Positions 7,406 through 15,525 of a stretch of 64,000 nucleotides of DNA are shown piece by piece. Numbering within the stretch: the stretch's first letter is position 1; every line of letters starts with the position of its first letter. The notes beneath the pieces were generated by a model. The model was not told where the DNA came from, did no database searches, and saw only the letters and a list, made by a program, of their open reading frames with translations. The stretch is from NCBI GenBank assembly GCA_050251195.1, contig JBFWNG010000003.1:62001-126000 (forward strand). Direction: 5' to 3'. This DNA is from JBFWNG01 sp050251195 (lineage in GTDB: Bacteria; Bdellovibrionota_B; Oligoflexia; Oligoflexales; Oligoflexaceae). A program made the position numbers and the translations under genes.

Positions 7406-8174
7406 CGCATTTTATCTTCGCTACGGCTGGTTTCAGATGCGGGAGCGGTTCACGGACTTGGCAAGCTCGGTCGGTTATCTGCTTCTTTATCCGTTCTTTA
7501 TTTGGCTACTGACGCAGGTGTGGGCAAAGTTCAATGCGTACCAAGGAACCTATCGCAAAGAAGAGGTATTCGTTTATATTGCCATCCTGGAACTTCTTTT
7601 CATGACCTTTGTTCGGTCTTCCTTCATGCAAAGGTCGAACGCGGACTTTTCTACAGGACTGGCAAGACCTCGGTCATGGCTCGGATTAACGTTTTTTGGA
7701 CAAATGGGCGCGACGCTCGGTGGACGCCTCGTCTACAGCATTGTTGCGATTGCGGTTCTCCTGCTTATGGGGCTCCAATCGCAACTTATTGCTCTAGCCT
7801 TCGTCCGGCTCGCTTTCTTCCTCCCCGTCCTTGGAATCATTGAAGCGTTGCTAGCGTCAATCCTTATCTCAGCTCAACTTCTGTGGCACGAAACAAAATA
7901 TTTTGTGCTTCCCATCACCAAGATATTTCTTGCCCTCGGCGGTGTATTTGGACCGCTTGCAGACTACGGCGAACCCGGGCGATCTATTTTTCTCGAACTG
8001 CCCGCATCGGATTTATTCTTCCAGGTTGGGCACTTCTGCGTGAGAGGCGAATTTTACGAAATGTCCACTGTTGAATGGATCGCACGTTTGTCATTGTGGA
8101 CGGCCATACTTTGCCTGTGCAACCTGTTCTTTTATCGTTTCGCTCGCGTCCGACACCAAAGTTTTGGCGGCTAA
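7392..8174 (+). CDS. ABC-2 family transporter permease (first)
   Basis: A 260-aa polytopic membrane protein with about six hydrophobic segments (for example VGYLLLYPFFIWLLTQVW near residue 25 and LVYSIVAIAVLLLMGL near 115). Its gene overlaps the ATPase gene by 14 bp and ends 1 bp before the second permease. Size and topology match the ABC2_membrane_6 type, in which two different permeases pair with one ATPase. It should form half of the translocation channel in the inner membrane. Confidence 0.8.
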   Translation: MGAYSAFYLRYGWFQMRERFTDLASSVGYLLLYPFFIWLLTQVWAKFNAYQGTYRKEEVFVYIAILELLFMTFVRSSFMQRSNADFSTGLARPRSWLGLTFFGQMGATLGGRLVYSIVAIAVLLLMGLQSQLIALAFVRLAFFLPVLGIIEALLASILISAQLLWHETKYFVLPITKIFLALGGVFGPLADYGEPGRSIFLELPASDLFFQVGHFCVRGEFYEMSTVEWIARLSLWTAILCLCNLFFYRFARVRHQSFGG

Positions 8175-8175
8175 A

Positions 8176-8955
8176 ATGCGACTTCTTTTCACCTTCATTC
8201 GCTACAACCTGAACGCACACCTAGCGAACTTGCCGAACTTGCTTGCAGGCGCGTTGGGTATGTTTGTAAACAACATTCTCTTCCTGATGGGAATGTGGGG
8301 AATGCTGTTTGCCGGCAAGGCTGCAAATCAACCCTTCTTGTATTATTACATAGCTTTGAACGCCCTCGTTATGACGGCTTGGGGCATGACCAATTTCTTT
8401 CTTGGCGGCCTTCAAGAGTTTGGAGACTTGATTGTTAACGGAACGTTCGAGTCCAAACTGTCGACTCCGAGACATCCGCTCATACTTGTCTCGACGCACA
8501 GTCTCTACCCGCCGGCATTGGGCGATCTCGTCATGGGATTAACCGCGATACTCATTGTTGCCGTTTGGGGCCCACCCGGAATGGGGGTTCGAACCTTACT
8601 GGCAACGATCTTTTCTACTTTCGGTTTCCTTGCGCTTTATATCACGTCGGGAAGCGTTGCATTTTTCGTACAAAGAGGAAACATGGTGGCCATGCTGATT
8701 CGGGAAACTACCGTTTCTCTTTGCACTTTCCCGATGGGAAAAGTATTCCCGTCGGGGATGGGAAGAATCCTGCTGCTCACCACGCCGGCTGCAGCCATTG
8801 CTATATTGCCCATGGATTGGATAGAAACAGCGGGGCGGCAAGTGCTTGTCTATACAACACTTGCGGTGGTTGTTTTATTGGTTTTCGCGCTTTGGTTTTA
8901 TGGTATCGGGGTAAAGAGGTTTCAAGCGCTTAATCAAATAGGGGTTCAAAGTTGA
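8176..8955 (+). CDS. ABC-2 family transporter permease (second)
   Basis: A 259-aa polytopic membrane protein and the partner of the preceding permease. It starts RLLFTFIRYNLNAHLANLPN, the amphipathic lead-in usual for these subunits, then has about six membrane segments, ending VVLLVFALWFYGIGVKRF. The ATG at 8176 comes right after the stop of the first permease (TAAAATG), so translation is coupled; longer upstream extensions in frame overlap the first permease and were rejected. It completes the three-gene exporter. Confidence 0.8.
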   Translation: MRLLFTFIRYNLNAHLANLPNLLAGALGMFVNNILFLMGMWGMLFAGKAANQPFLYYYIALNALVMTAWGMTNFFLGGLQEFGDLIVNGTFESKLSTPRHPLILVSTHSLYPPALGDLVMGLTAILIVAVWGPPGMGVRTLLATIFSTFGFLALYITSGSVAFFVQRGNMVAMLIRETTVSLCTFPMGKVFPSGMGRILLLTTPAAAIAILPMDWIETAGRQVLVYTTLAVVVLLVFALWFYGIGVKRFQALNQIGVQS

Positions 8956-8966
8956 TGTGACCTAGC

Positions 8967-9317
8967 CTATTTTTCCTTGCCTTTAGCCTTTGCTAACTTG
9001 CCTTCGACAAAAGCACAATTTTTGGAATCAACGTAAATACGCGCGCCCATGATGAAGTCAGCTTTCTTGCCGCCGTCCTGCGCCTTGTATATAACCTGGT
9101 CGACCATACCGACGGGTGATTGATCAGAATCGACAACCGGTTTGTCAGCGACACACCATTTTTCGCTGATTTCCTTACCGGCGACCAACTTTTTCTTCCC
9201 GGAATCGGAAGCCGTCATTGAAACTGATTCGGCTTGGAACAGGAGCCATTTTCTGTAGCAACCTTGTGTTAAAACACTCATCCCAATCAGGAACATAACT
9301 ATTTTAAAGTATTTCAT
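8967..9317 (-). CDS. Small hypothetical lipoprotein
   Basis: A 116-aa protein with a signal peptide ending in LTQGC, an acceptable lipobox with Cys20. The mature part is Lys-rich (KKKLVAGK, KLAKAKGKEK) with two further Cys. No family is recognised. Its ATG overlaps the stop of the upstream lipoprotein gene by one base (TAATG), so the two are coupled and their products probably act together in the envelope. Confidence 0.65.
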   Translation of the reverse strand: MKYFKIVMFLIGMSVLTQGCYRKWLLFQAESVSMTASDSGKKKLVAGKEISEKWCVADKPVVDSDQSPVGMVDQVIYKAQDGGKKADFIMGARIYVDSKNCAFVEGKLAKAKGKEK

Positions 9318-9640
9318 TATTTATACCCCTGAGCGGTCACTTTGAAACATCGTTTCTCGTATACAACTATTTGCATACTGGTTTGTTCGGTCTTTACATC
9401 TGTGAAATATCTGGCATCGGGATAATTCTTCCTTGCCGCATCCAGAGCTGCCTCGAGAGTGAGCTCCTTAGCAGGACCATACCCGAAGACTTTGGTAATG
9501 CAATCCAATCCCGTTACCATGCCTATCGATTTTCCCTTTCGTGTATCATCGCTAAAACCAACATGTCTTATGCTCCTGATGGGAACATGCGCGCATCCGG
9601 CACTAAAAACAACAAGCGCAGCTAAAAGCAAACGATTCAT
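9317..9640 (-). CDS. TRL-like small lipoprotein
   Basis: A 107-aa lipoprotein with signal peptide MNRLLLAALVVFSAGC (lipobox Cys16). The mature domain (GMVTGLDCITKVFGYGP, then LEAALDAARKNYPDARYF and a C-terminal YEKRCFKVTAQGY) resembles the TRL/YceB-like small bacterial lipoproteins, in which a short helix is followed by beta hairpins. That assignment is tentative. The start at 9640 begins the signal peptide; the frame continues upstream without a signal sequence. It is first in a two-gene unit and divergent from the APH-like kinase. Confidence 0.6.
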   Translation of the reverse strand: MNRLLLAALVVFSAGCAHVPIRSIRHVGFSDDTRKGKSIGMVTGLDCITKVFGYGPAKELTLEAALDAARKNYPDARYFTDVKTEQTSMQIVVYEKRCFKVTAQGYK

Positions 9641-9715
9641 ATTCTTCTCTATTGTGGTCGATCTTCTTTTCAGGATACTTGAAGAAGGTAGTCCGCGCAA
9701 CTGGGAATGTGAAAT

Positions 9716-10471
9716 TTGAAAAGCAAAATCACAAAGATAAAGCACAACAGCCAAGATGCAATATTGAAAGCATTTGATGGATCGGAAGCTAGCGACGAAA
9801 CCAATAGTTCGCGCGCTCTTGAGATTTTTTCTGGAAGAAGCTGCGTTCGTTTGTTGAAACGAGAATCACGAAGTCAGATTCTTGAATACGTCGACGGACC
9901 AAGCTTACTTGAAATGACGCAGCAAGGACACGACGACGAATCCATCACGATTATGGCAAAGACGCTAAATAAACTTCATATGTCCTCGGATGACTTGGGT
10001 TCCATCCAGGACCTGCCGACTTTGCGGGAATTTTTTTCAGCCTTGTACCACCAGGCGAAAGAAGCTCCGTCCTCGATTTTTGGCGAGGGAGCGCACATGG
10101 CGGATAAGCTCCTTGCAACGGAACAGGACAAGCGGGTTTTACATGGCGACATGCACCACGAGAATGTCTTATTGAGCAAAGAGCGGGGTTGGTTGGCGAT
10201 TGATCCCAAAGGGGTTTTTGGAGAACGAACCTACGACGGTGCGAATATTTTTTTGAATCCGAAAGAAATGCCGGAACTAGTGGAAGATGAAGATCGTCTC
10301 GGTCGTGTTGCGGATATTTTGGCGCAGGAAATGAACCTCGATCGCTCTCGTCTGCTCAGGTACGCGTTTGTGCATTGCTGTCTCAGTGCGAGTTGGTCGA
10401 TTGAAGACGGTGAAGATGCGAGGTTGGCGTTACGGGTGGGATTGATGCTGAAATCCTTAGCTTCGCTCTAG
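9716..10471 (+). CDS. APH(6)/StrB-like aminoglycoside or hydroxyurea kinase homologue
   Basis: A 251-aa kinase of the APH_6_hur type (streptomycin 6-phosphotransferase/hydroxyurea kinase). The catalytic loop HGDMHHENVLL (His-Gly-Asp with the following Asn) and the metal-binding block LAIDPKGVFGERTYDGANIF are strong matches. The only start in the right place is a TTG at 9716; an in-frame stop (9710-9712) lies just before it. Family members usually have 30-40 more N-terminal residues, so this copy is short. It may have lost its N-terminus or may phosphorylate a different small molecule. There are no mobile-element genes nearby, so it should not be read as an acquired resistance gene. Confidence 0.75.
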   Translation: MKSKITKIKHNSQDAILKAFDGSEASDETNSSRALEIFSGRSCVRLLKRESRSQILEYVDGPSLLEMTQQGHDDESITIMAKTLNKLHMSSDDLGSIQDLPTLREFFSALYHQAKEAPSSIFGEGAHMADKLLATEQDKRVLHGDMHHENVLLSKERGWLAIDPKGVFGERTYDGANIFLNPKEMPELVEDEDRLGRVADILAQEMNLDRSRLLRYAFVHCCLSASWSIEDGEDARLALRVGLMLKSLASL

Positions 10472-10494
10472 TCGGATAAGTCCTTCCGCGTTAA

Positions 10495-10523
10495 CATAAT
10501 TCCGCGCTTCCATAATTCCGCGC
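10495..10523 (+). repeat. 13-bp direct repeat CATAATTCCGCGC
   Basis: CATAATTCCGCGC occurs at 10495-10507 and again at 10511-10523 with a 16-bp period. The second copy forms part of the left arm of the long hairpin at 10504-10571, so two alternative pairings with the right arm are possible. Confidence 0.7.
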
Positions 10524-10571
10524 CCCGCGATCCTCTTAATTGAACGCGGAGGCGTGGAATTATGGAAACGC
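10504..10571. repeat. Long hairpin between the APH-like gene and purK
   Basis: TTCCATAATTCCGCGCC (10508-10524) pairs with GGCGTGGAATTATGGAA (10551-10567) through one G-T wobble. The stem continues inward with CCGCG/CGCGG (10525-10529, 10545-10549, one bulged A at 10550) and outward by three more pairs beyond one mismatch. The loop is 15 nt. About 25 pairs in 68 nt is much more than a terminator needs, and no T run follows. It may be a REP/MITE-like element or a structured RNA; it could still block readthrough into purK. Confidence 0.65.
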
Positions 10572-10688
10572 TGAAACGGCCCAATTAACGGGTTGTTCAG
10601 GACTCCTACACAATTCTTACATTGGTAATTCCACTGAGGAAATCTGCTGCAGAACCGAGAATTCTCACAAACATCTTAATGTCAACTA

Positions 10689-10718
10689 TTGGTTTTGTTG
10701 TATGTATTTACGTAAAAT
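10689..10718 (+). promoter_or_regulatory. Probable purK promoter
   Basis: TTGGTT (10689-10694), an 18-bp spacer and TAAAAT (10713-10718, five of six matches to the -10 consensus). Transcription would start near 10725, just ahead of the purK ATGs at 10744 and 10756, giving a very short leader. No purine riboswitch could be recognised. Confidence 0.4.
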
Positions 10719-10743
10719 GGTAACTTATGCGCCGTTCCGTAGT

Positions 10744-11994
10744 ATGAAAGATCGCATGATCCAAAAATCCTATGAAAATACTCACACACGTCTTGGCGTG
10801 CTGGGAGCCGGCCAGCTATCACTGATGCTCATAGAGGCCGCCAAACAAATGGGCTACGCAGTGGACATCGTCGCAGACAGTTCCAATGATCCAGCTGCGC
10901 CTGAGGCGTCGAAGGTCGTCGTGGGCAATGTCACAGATATTCCGCGACTCCAAGTTTTTCTTTCCCAAGTAGACTGTGTTGCCATAGAGAAAGAATTGAC
11001 GGACCCTGAGGTGTTTAGAGCAATACCGGCGACCGAACTTTCCAAGATCCATCCCGCGCTCGACGCGGTCGCTTTATGTAGCGACAAACTTCGCCAAAAA
11101 CATAAGCTAAAAGAAATCGGAGTCCCCACTTCACCCTGGGAAGAATTCTCTCCGGGTAAAAACTCGGCAGAGGCATGGTTAGCAAAGTTGCAAGAGCGGT
11201 TTCCGGGTGGGTTCGTCATCAAGTGGGCACGCGGCGGATTTGACGGTCGCGGAACATGCATCGTCAAGGAACTTTCACCGAAGATGAAAAACCATGCAGC
11301 TTCGTTCATGCAGAAGGCATCGCAAGCGGGCACTGAGGTTTACGGCGAGGAACTTATACCGTTTGAGTGCGAGGTCGCCGTCGTTGCGGTCCGGAAAGCA
11401 AGCGACGAAACGACGGTATACCCAACGGTTCTCACCCTCCAGTGGGAAGGCATTTGCTCCGAAGTCCAAGGCCCCGCGGCCGCATTTGTTGGGCGGTCGA
11501 CTGTCCCCCAATTAGAAATCGCCGAAGCATTGGCTCGAAAGGTTGGACAGGGATTTTCGCTCGTTGGCACCTATGCCGTCGAGTTTTTCGTCACAAAGGA
11601 CGGCCGGGTCCTGGTCAACGAAATCGCTCCGCGAGTTCACAACTCCGGACACTTTACCTTGCAGGGCGCGCAAACCTCGCAGTTTGAGAACCATTGGCGG
11701 GCACTTCTCAACTTGCCTTTGGGGTCGACCGAGACGAGCCCGTATTTTGGAATGGTAAATATTCTAGGGCCTGAAAATTACGAGGGTAAAGCTACGCCGC
11801 CATATCATATTGAAACGCCCGATATTTCTGTGAAATGGTATGGAAAGCATACGAGCCGAGCTCGTCGAAAAATGGGCCATATCAATATCCTCGCCAATTC
11901 GAAGGCCGAGCTTGGTCACCGCATGGAAATTGTGCGAAATGCTCTGGGTTCGTGGAGCACCAGTTATGGAGAGAAAACAGATGGCAAACAATAA
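10744..11994 (+). CDS. purK: N5-carboxyaminoimidazole ribonucleotide synthase PurK
   Basis: A 416-aa ATP-grasp enzyme that makes N5-CAIR from AIR, ATP and bicarbonate in purine synthesis. It shows the N-terminal LGVLGAGQLSLMLIEAAKQMGY, the ATP-grasp block FVIKWARGGFDGRGT, the acidic EELIPFECEVAVVAVR and the C-terminal EIAPRVHNSGHFTLQGAQTS with its metal-binding Glu/Asn, all standard for PurK. Start choice: ATGs at 10744 and 10756 are both possible without a clear ribosome site. The long upstream in-frame extension crosses the hairpin and promoter and was rejected. It overlaps purE by 14 bp. Confidence 0.92.
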   Translation: MKDRMIQKSYENTHTRLGVLGAGQLSLMLIEAAKQMGYAVDIVADSSNDPAAPEASKVVVGNVTDIPRLQVFLSQVDCVAIEKELTDPEVFRAIPATELSKIHPALDAVALCSDKLRQKHKLKEIGVPTSPWEEFSPGKNSAEAWLAKLQERFPGGFVIKWARGGFDGRGTCIVKELSPKMKNHAASFMQKASQAGTEVYGEELIPFECEVAVVAVRKASDETTVYPTVLTLQWEGICSEVQGPAAAFVGRSTVPQLEIAEALARKVGQGFSLVGTYAVEFFVTKDGRVLVNEIAPRVHNSGHFTLQGAQTSQFENHWRALLNLPLGSTETSPYFGMVNILGPENYEGKATPPYHIETPDISVKWYGKHTSRARRKMGHINILANSKAELGHRMEIVRNALGSWSTSYGEKTDGKQ

Positions 11995-12475
11995 GAAACG
12001 GGTAGCGATCATTATGGGCAGCGACTCCGACCTCAACACGATGCGCGCCGCTGCGGACGCACTTACCGAGTTAGAGATCGGGTTTGAAATGCGCGTGATC
12101 TCCGCTCACAGAACCCCTCATGAAATGTCTTCCTTCGCCGACGGGGCACGCAAAGCCGGATATAGCGTTATCATCGCCGGTGCAGGCGGCGCTGCTCACT
12201 TGCCGGGGATGGTTGCCGCTCATACGACGCTCCCTGTGATCGGCGTGCCCGTGCCGCACGGCCATTTGCAAGGCGAAGACGCTCTACTTTCTATCGTTCA
12301 AATGCCAAAAGGCGTTCCCGTCGCAACCGTTGCTATTGGCAACGCATATAATGCTGGAATTCTGGCTGCTCAGATCCTTTCGACGGGAACTGATAGCGAT
12401 GCTGAAGCGTTGGCAAAGCGGCTGGAGACCTATAAAGAAAAAATGCGACAGCGTGTCGCTGACATGAAAGTCTGA
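11981..12475 (+). CDS. purE: N5-carboxyaminoimidazole ribonucleotide mutase PurE (class I)
   Basis: A 164-aa class I PurE that converts N5-CAIR to CAIR, the step after PurK. Motifs are MGSDSDLNTMRAAADAL, the SAHRTPHEM active-site block, IAGAGGAAHLPGMVAAHT and LLSIVQMPKGVPVATVAIG. Differences from the usual form are PHGHLQGEDALLS instead of PxxSxxLxGxDSLLS and GNAYNAG instead of GxAxNAG. Pairing with purK means the two-step N5-CAIR route is used. GGAGAG sits about 8 nt before the ATG, inside the purK 3' end; the 14-bp overlap shows coupling. Confidence 0.93.
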   Translation: MANNKKRVAIIMGSDSDLNTMRAAADALTELEIGFEMRVISAHRTPHEMSSFADGARKAGYSVIIAGAGGAAHLPGMVAAHTTLPVIGVPVPHGHLQGEDALLSIVQMPKGVPVATVAIGNAYNAGILAAQILSTGTDSDAEALAKRLETYKEKMRQRVADMKV

Positions 12476-12501
12476 TTCCGCAGTCAGAAGCTTTTATCTA
12501 T

Positions 12502-13008
12502 TCACCGCCGCACGATTCCGCATGAAAACACTTTGGTCTGCTTGCGATCAGCTTTGGATTTAAGCCAGCATTGGTCATAACCTGCAAGAAATCCGTAAGC
12601 GACGCATTTGGTGTTTTTCATGCACTCCGCAAGACAACCCTCGTTGTCAGACGTCTTCAGCGTCGGATGAATGTCATGCCCAGGATAATCGATATCAAAG
12701 CCCTCTTCTGTTTCGATCTTCGCGTCCCGTGAATACTTCCCAGAGTAAAATCGAACTCCGGTTCGAGTTTTGGTCGAAGTTTTAAGAAGGCATTTGTTCC
12801 ATCCCGAAATAAAGGTGAATGCCTGACATTTCGGGATTCCCTTGCAGGCATGCCAACAGCCTTCCGGATCCTTTGCATTGGTCGAGGCAAAATCACCCGT
12901 CGGGATATCGCAGTTGGGAATAATTTCTGGAGTTTCTGAGTCAGCAGCATAAAGCGCGGGACGCCAACCTAATATGAATAAGGCGGCGACCAGAATCTTT
13001 AACTTCAT
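12502..13008 (-). CDS. Secreted protein with two PAN/Apple-type domains
   Basis: A 168-aa exported protein: an N-terminal signal peptide (about 21 residues, LYAADSE cleavage region) then two PAN/Apple-like modules. Each carries the pattern CWHACKGIPKCQAFTFISGW or CLAECMKNTKCVAYGFLAGY, followed by NKCLLK or DQCWLK, giving paired disulfides. PAN domains bind proteins or carbohydrates, so a periplasmic or surface binding role is likely. Its ATG overlaps the stop of the metallophosphoesterase gene by 4 bp, so the two products come from one transcript. Confidence 0.75.
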   Translation of the reverse strand: MKLKILVAALFILGWRPALYAADSETPEIIPNCDIPTGDFASTNAKDPEGCWHACKGIPKCQAFTFISGWNKCLLKTSTKTRTGVRFYSGKYSRDAKIETEEGFDIDYPGHDIHPTLKTSDNEGCLAECMKNTKCVAYGFLAGYDQCWLKSKADRKQTKVFSCGIVRR

Positions 13009-14135
13009 TGCCCGACCGCCGTTGTCATAGTGTATTTGTCAGTAACTTTGCCTTTAATATCGATGAACTCACAGTTGGCTTTGCGGGGATCGGCGCCTCC
13101 CGGATTGAAGGTGCAAAGAACAAAACCGAGATCCGATTCTTCGCATGAACCGCCGCCGGCTTCGCATGCGCTTCCGCTTTGCTTTGCCCACCAGTCGCCT
13201 GTTTCGCTGATGCGGCCGTTTTGGTGACCGCCCATACCGGAGAGCAGAACGTAGGTCGCCCCCTCGTCGAGCGCCATGAGTCCAACGGGATCAGAAGTGG
13301 AGGCTACGACGGGAAGTTCCGGCCCCTCCTTGCATTCGTTCTTCTCCTTGCTGCAGGAACCACCTGTGCAGCTTAGGAGTTTTGAGCGGCTGTAGCAGTG
13401 ATTATGGCCGTTGAGTATAAACGCGCCAACCTCTCTTGCCTTTTCGAATACTTCCCAACCCACAAGGTCCTTACCTTCGCCGCAGCCCGCGTTTCCGCGG
13501 AAGGCGGGCATATTCTCATGCCACATCGCGATGCGCCATGCCTCTGGAAGACTTGCCAATTTTGCTATTTCCGCCACGGAGTCTTCCACGGAAACGCCAT
13601 TTGACGGCGCTACCGCGGCAATCGCCAAACCCTTGTACTGCACGGTGGATTTCATTCCAGGGTCGCCTGACCACTTAATATCGCCCTTTTGCTGGAGTGC
13701 GTCGTAACGTTTCTTCATCCGATCCTGATAATGCCCCTTGTCGGTCCAAGGTTTGTCATGGTTGCCTCGGACAACGAATACGGGAAAGTCCGCGCCAAGA
13801 TACTCATTAACTTGTTTCTCGAACGTTTCAGCGTTCGCGCCCTTATTGTAATTCAGATCGCCAGCTATCAGCAGCGCGTTGGCACCTTTGCTTTTGACCA
13901 GCTTCATAAGTTCGTTGCCCCCGGGCGTTGTATCTGTATCGCCTGTCAACGCGACCTTCAAATCAGGTGGCGGCAGCACGCCACCACCGCCGCCTGTGTT
14001 GGTTTGATTTTGATTGCCCGGCGTTGGCGAGGGCGACTGGGAAGGGGATCTCTTGCTGTCCCGCTGAAACTTTTCCTGTGTCCGACAAGAACAAGTGAAA
14101 GCGAAAATTGTGAGGAAAATGATATATCGACGCAT
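13005..14135 (-). CDS. Calcineurin-like metallophosphoesterase lipoprotein
   Basis: A 376-aa protein with a lipoprotein signal (MRRYIIFLTIFAFTCSC) and a Ser/Pro/Gly-rich linker, then a purple-acid-phosphatase-like metallophosphoesterase domain. The metal-binding blocks appear in order: VALTGDTDT, IAGDLNY, VVRGNHDKPW, AMWHENMPAFRG and LNGHNHCYSRS. The C-terminal part is Cys-rich. The substrate may be a phosphomonoester or diester outside the inner membrane. The ATG at 14135 is chosen because GGGAGG lies 5 nt before it; an ATG five codons upstream has no such site. It is cotranscribed with the PAN/Apple gene (4-bp overlap). Confidence 0.85.
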   Translation of the reverse strand: MRRYIIFLTIFAFTCSCRTQEKFQRDSKRSPSQSPSPTPGNQNQTNTGGGGGVLPPPDLKVALTGDTDTTPGGNELMKLVKSKGANALLIAGDLNYNKGANAETFEKQVNEYLGADFPVFVVRGNHDKPWTDKGHYQDRMKKRYDALQQKGDIKWSGDPGMKSTVQYKGLAIAAVAPSNGVSVEDSVAEIAKLASLPEAWRIAMWHENMPAFRGNAGCGEGKDLVGWEVFEKAREVGAFILNGHNHCYSRSKLLSCTGGSCSKEKNECKEGPELPVVASTSDPVGLMALDEGATYVLLSGMGGHQNGRISETGDWWAKQSGSACEAGGGSCEESDLGFVLCTFNPGGADPRKANCEFIDIKGKVTDKYTMTTAVGQ

Positions 14136-14356
14136 GAAATCCTCCCACATGAGTGAGTAGCTTTTGGAATAATTGGGATTTTCCTCGCTAGTATAGCACT
14201 AAGATTTTTTTTCGAGCAACCAGTTCTTGTAGGCCGAAAGGACATACCTCTCACGAATCTCTCACAATAATATCAATTTCCTAAATAGCTGAGATTTGAT
14301 ACAGTTCCGCCAACACTAGGGATATGACTTAGATCGACCATCACATGGAGGCATTT

Positions 14357-15508
14357 ATGCGTCGACTTATTCAAGGGGCTTTGCTTGTAGTACCAGCTCT
14401 TCTGCTGGAAACATCAACGTTCGCGGCGACTCGTGGGGTTCAGCACTACCTGTACGTGGCAAACGATGATGACGCCACGATCGACGTTTTCGACGTGGAC
14501 AACGGACACCAAAAAGTTCGTTCTTTTGACGCCAGCGCCGGTTACTCTGGTAAACGACGTTACAGGGGTATCACGGCACATCCGGGTACCGCACGGCTCT
14601 ATGTTTCCGACTCTGACGACGGGTTCGTCGCAGCTTTCGACCTTTTAACCGACAAGCTGGTTTGGAAAAAAACCTTTGACGAATGCACGTTTCCTGACCG
14701 TCTCAATATAACGAAAGACGGCCAAACACTCTACATACCTTGCAAAAAAGATCCTATGCAACACGTGGCTATCAACGCCGAGACCGGGGAAGTTATCCAG
14801 ACCTACCCAATGGATAAATATCCGCATAACAGCTTTACTGGCGAGAGCGGCAAATACATGTACATGTCAGCTTACCGCAACGACACCCTGTTCATTGCCG
14901 ATGCCAACACGCATGAACTCGTGAAGAAAGTTTCCGGATTTACATCAGGAATTCGGCCTTTCACAGTTGACAAAGAAGAACGATTTTTCTTTGCGACCGT
15001 AACAAACATTCTCGGCTTCTCTGTTGGCGACATCGAGAACGAGAAGAAACTGTTTGACATCAAACTTGAAACACCAAAAGAACGCACTAAGAATAAAAAA
15101 GCGGGTACTGAGCTATCGCACGGCGGCCAACCAAAGAGCCACGGCATCGCTATAAGGCCTGGAACCAGAGAAATTTGGTTCAACGACGACAAATGGGGCT
15201 ACCTGTATGCTTATGACACCTCGCCGCTCTATAAGAAGGTACCTGAGGCACCCGTACAAGTTGCGATGATCCCTCTCTTCACGGATATCACCAAAAAATG
15301 GACCACTACCCGCTGGCGCTGGGTCAACACCAACACTGACGGCCGCTACATTTATCCCGCGAGCGGTATCGTCGTTGACGCTGAAACTAAAAAGATTACC
15401 GACATGAAGATCACGCCGAGCGAAAAGCTTATCGGCATCGACTTTAGCAACGGAAAACCCGTCGCAGCCGGTGGTCAAAACGGCGGATATTTCCCACTCC
15501 AAGATTAA
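14357..15508 (+). CDS. Secreted beta-propeller protein, copy 1
   Basis: A 383-aa exported protein with a signal peptide (about 24 residues, ETSTFAATRG) and a YVTN-like beta-propeller of repeated strands such as HYLYVANDDDATIDVFDVDN, GTARLYVSDSDDGFVAAFD and KDGQTLYIPCKK. Recurrent D/N-D pairs at blade turns suggest metal-stabilised loops. No catalytic signature is seen. TGGAGG 6 nt before the ATG at 14357 fixes the start, four codons after another ATG. It is followed 17 nt later by a paralogue on the same strand, so the pair arose by tandem duplication and likely forms an operon. Confidence 0.8.
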   Translation: MRRLIQGALLVVPALLLETSTFAATRGVQHYLYVANDDDATIDVFDVDNGHQKVRSFDASAGYSGKRRYRGITAHPGTARLYVSDSDDGFVAAFDLLTDKLVWKKTFDECTFPDRLNITKDGQTLYIPCKKDPMQHVAINAETGEVIQTYPMDKYPHNSFTGESGKYMYMSAYRNDTLFIADANTHELVKKVSGFTSGIRPFTVDKEERFFFATVTNILGFSVGDIENEKKLFDIKLETPKERTKNKKAGTELSHGGQPKSHGIAIRPGTREIWFNDDKWGYLYAYDTSPLYKKVPEAPVQVAMIPLFTDITKKWTTTRWRWVNTNTDGRYIYPASGIVVDAETKKITDMKITPSEKLIGIDFSNGKPVAAGGQNGGYFPLQD

Positions 15509-15525
15509 GGGCGAGGAGGTCTATC

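Noticed and set aside
9716..10471. Acquired antibiotic-resistance cassette
   Set aside because: The kinase resembles StrB-type enzymes, but there is no integrase, insertion sequence or resistance partner nearby, and the codon pattern looks like its neighbours.
10540..10743. N-terminal extension of PurK by about 68 residues
   Set aside because: The frame is open, but the extension is not PurK-like. It crosses the right arm of the long hairpin and the probable promoter at 10689-10718, and normal PurK begins just before LGVLGAGQL.
13689..14156. 155-aa plus-strand frame opposite the metallophosphoesterase gene
   Set aside because: It lies entirely antisense to a gene with clear metal-binding motifs, and its translation has no recognisable features.
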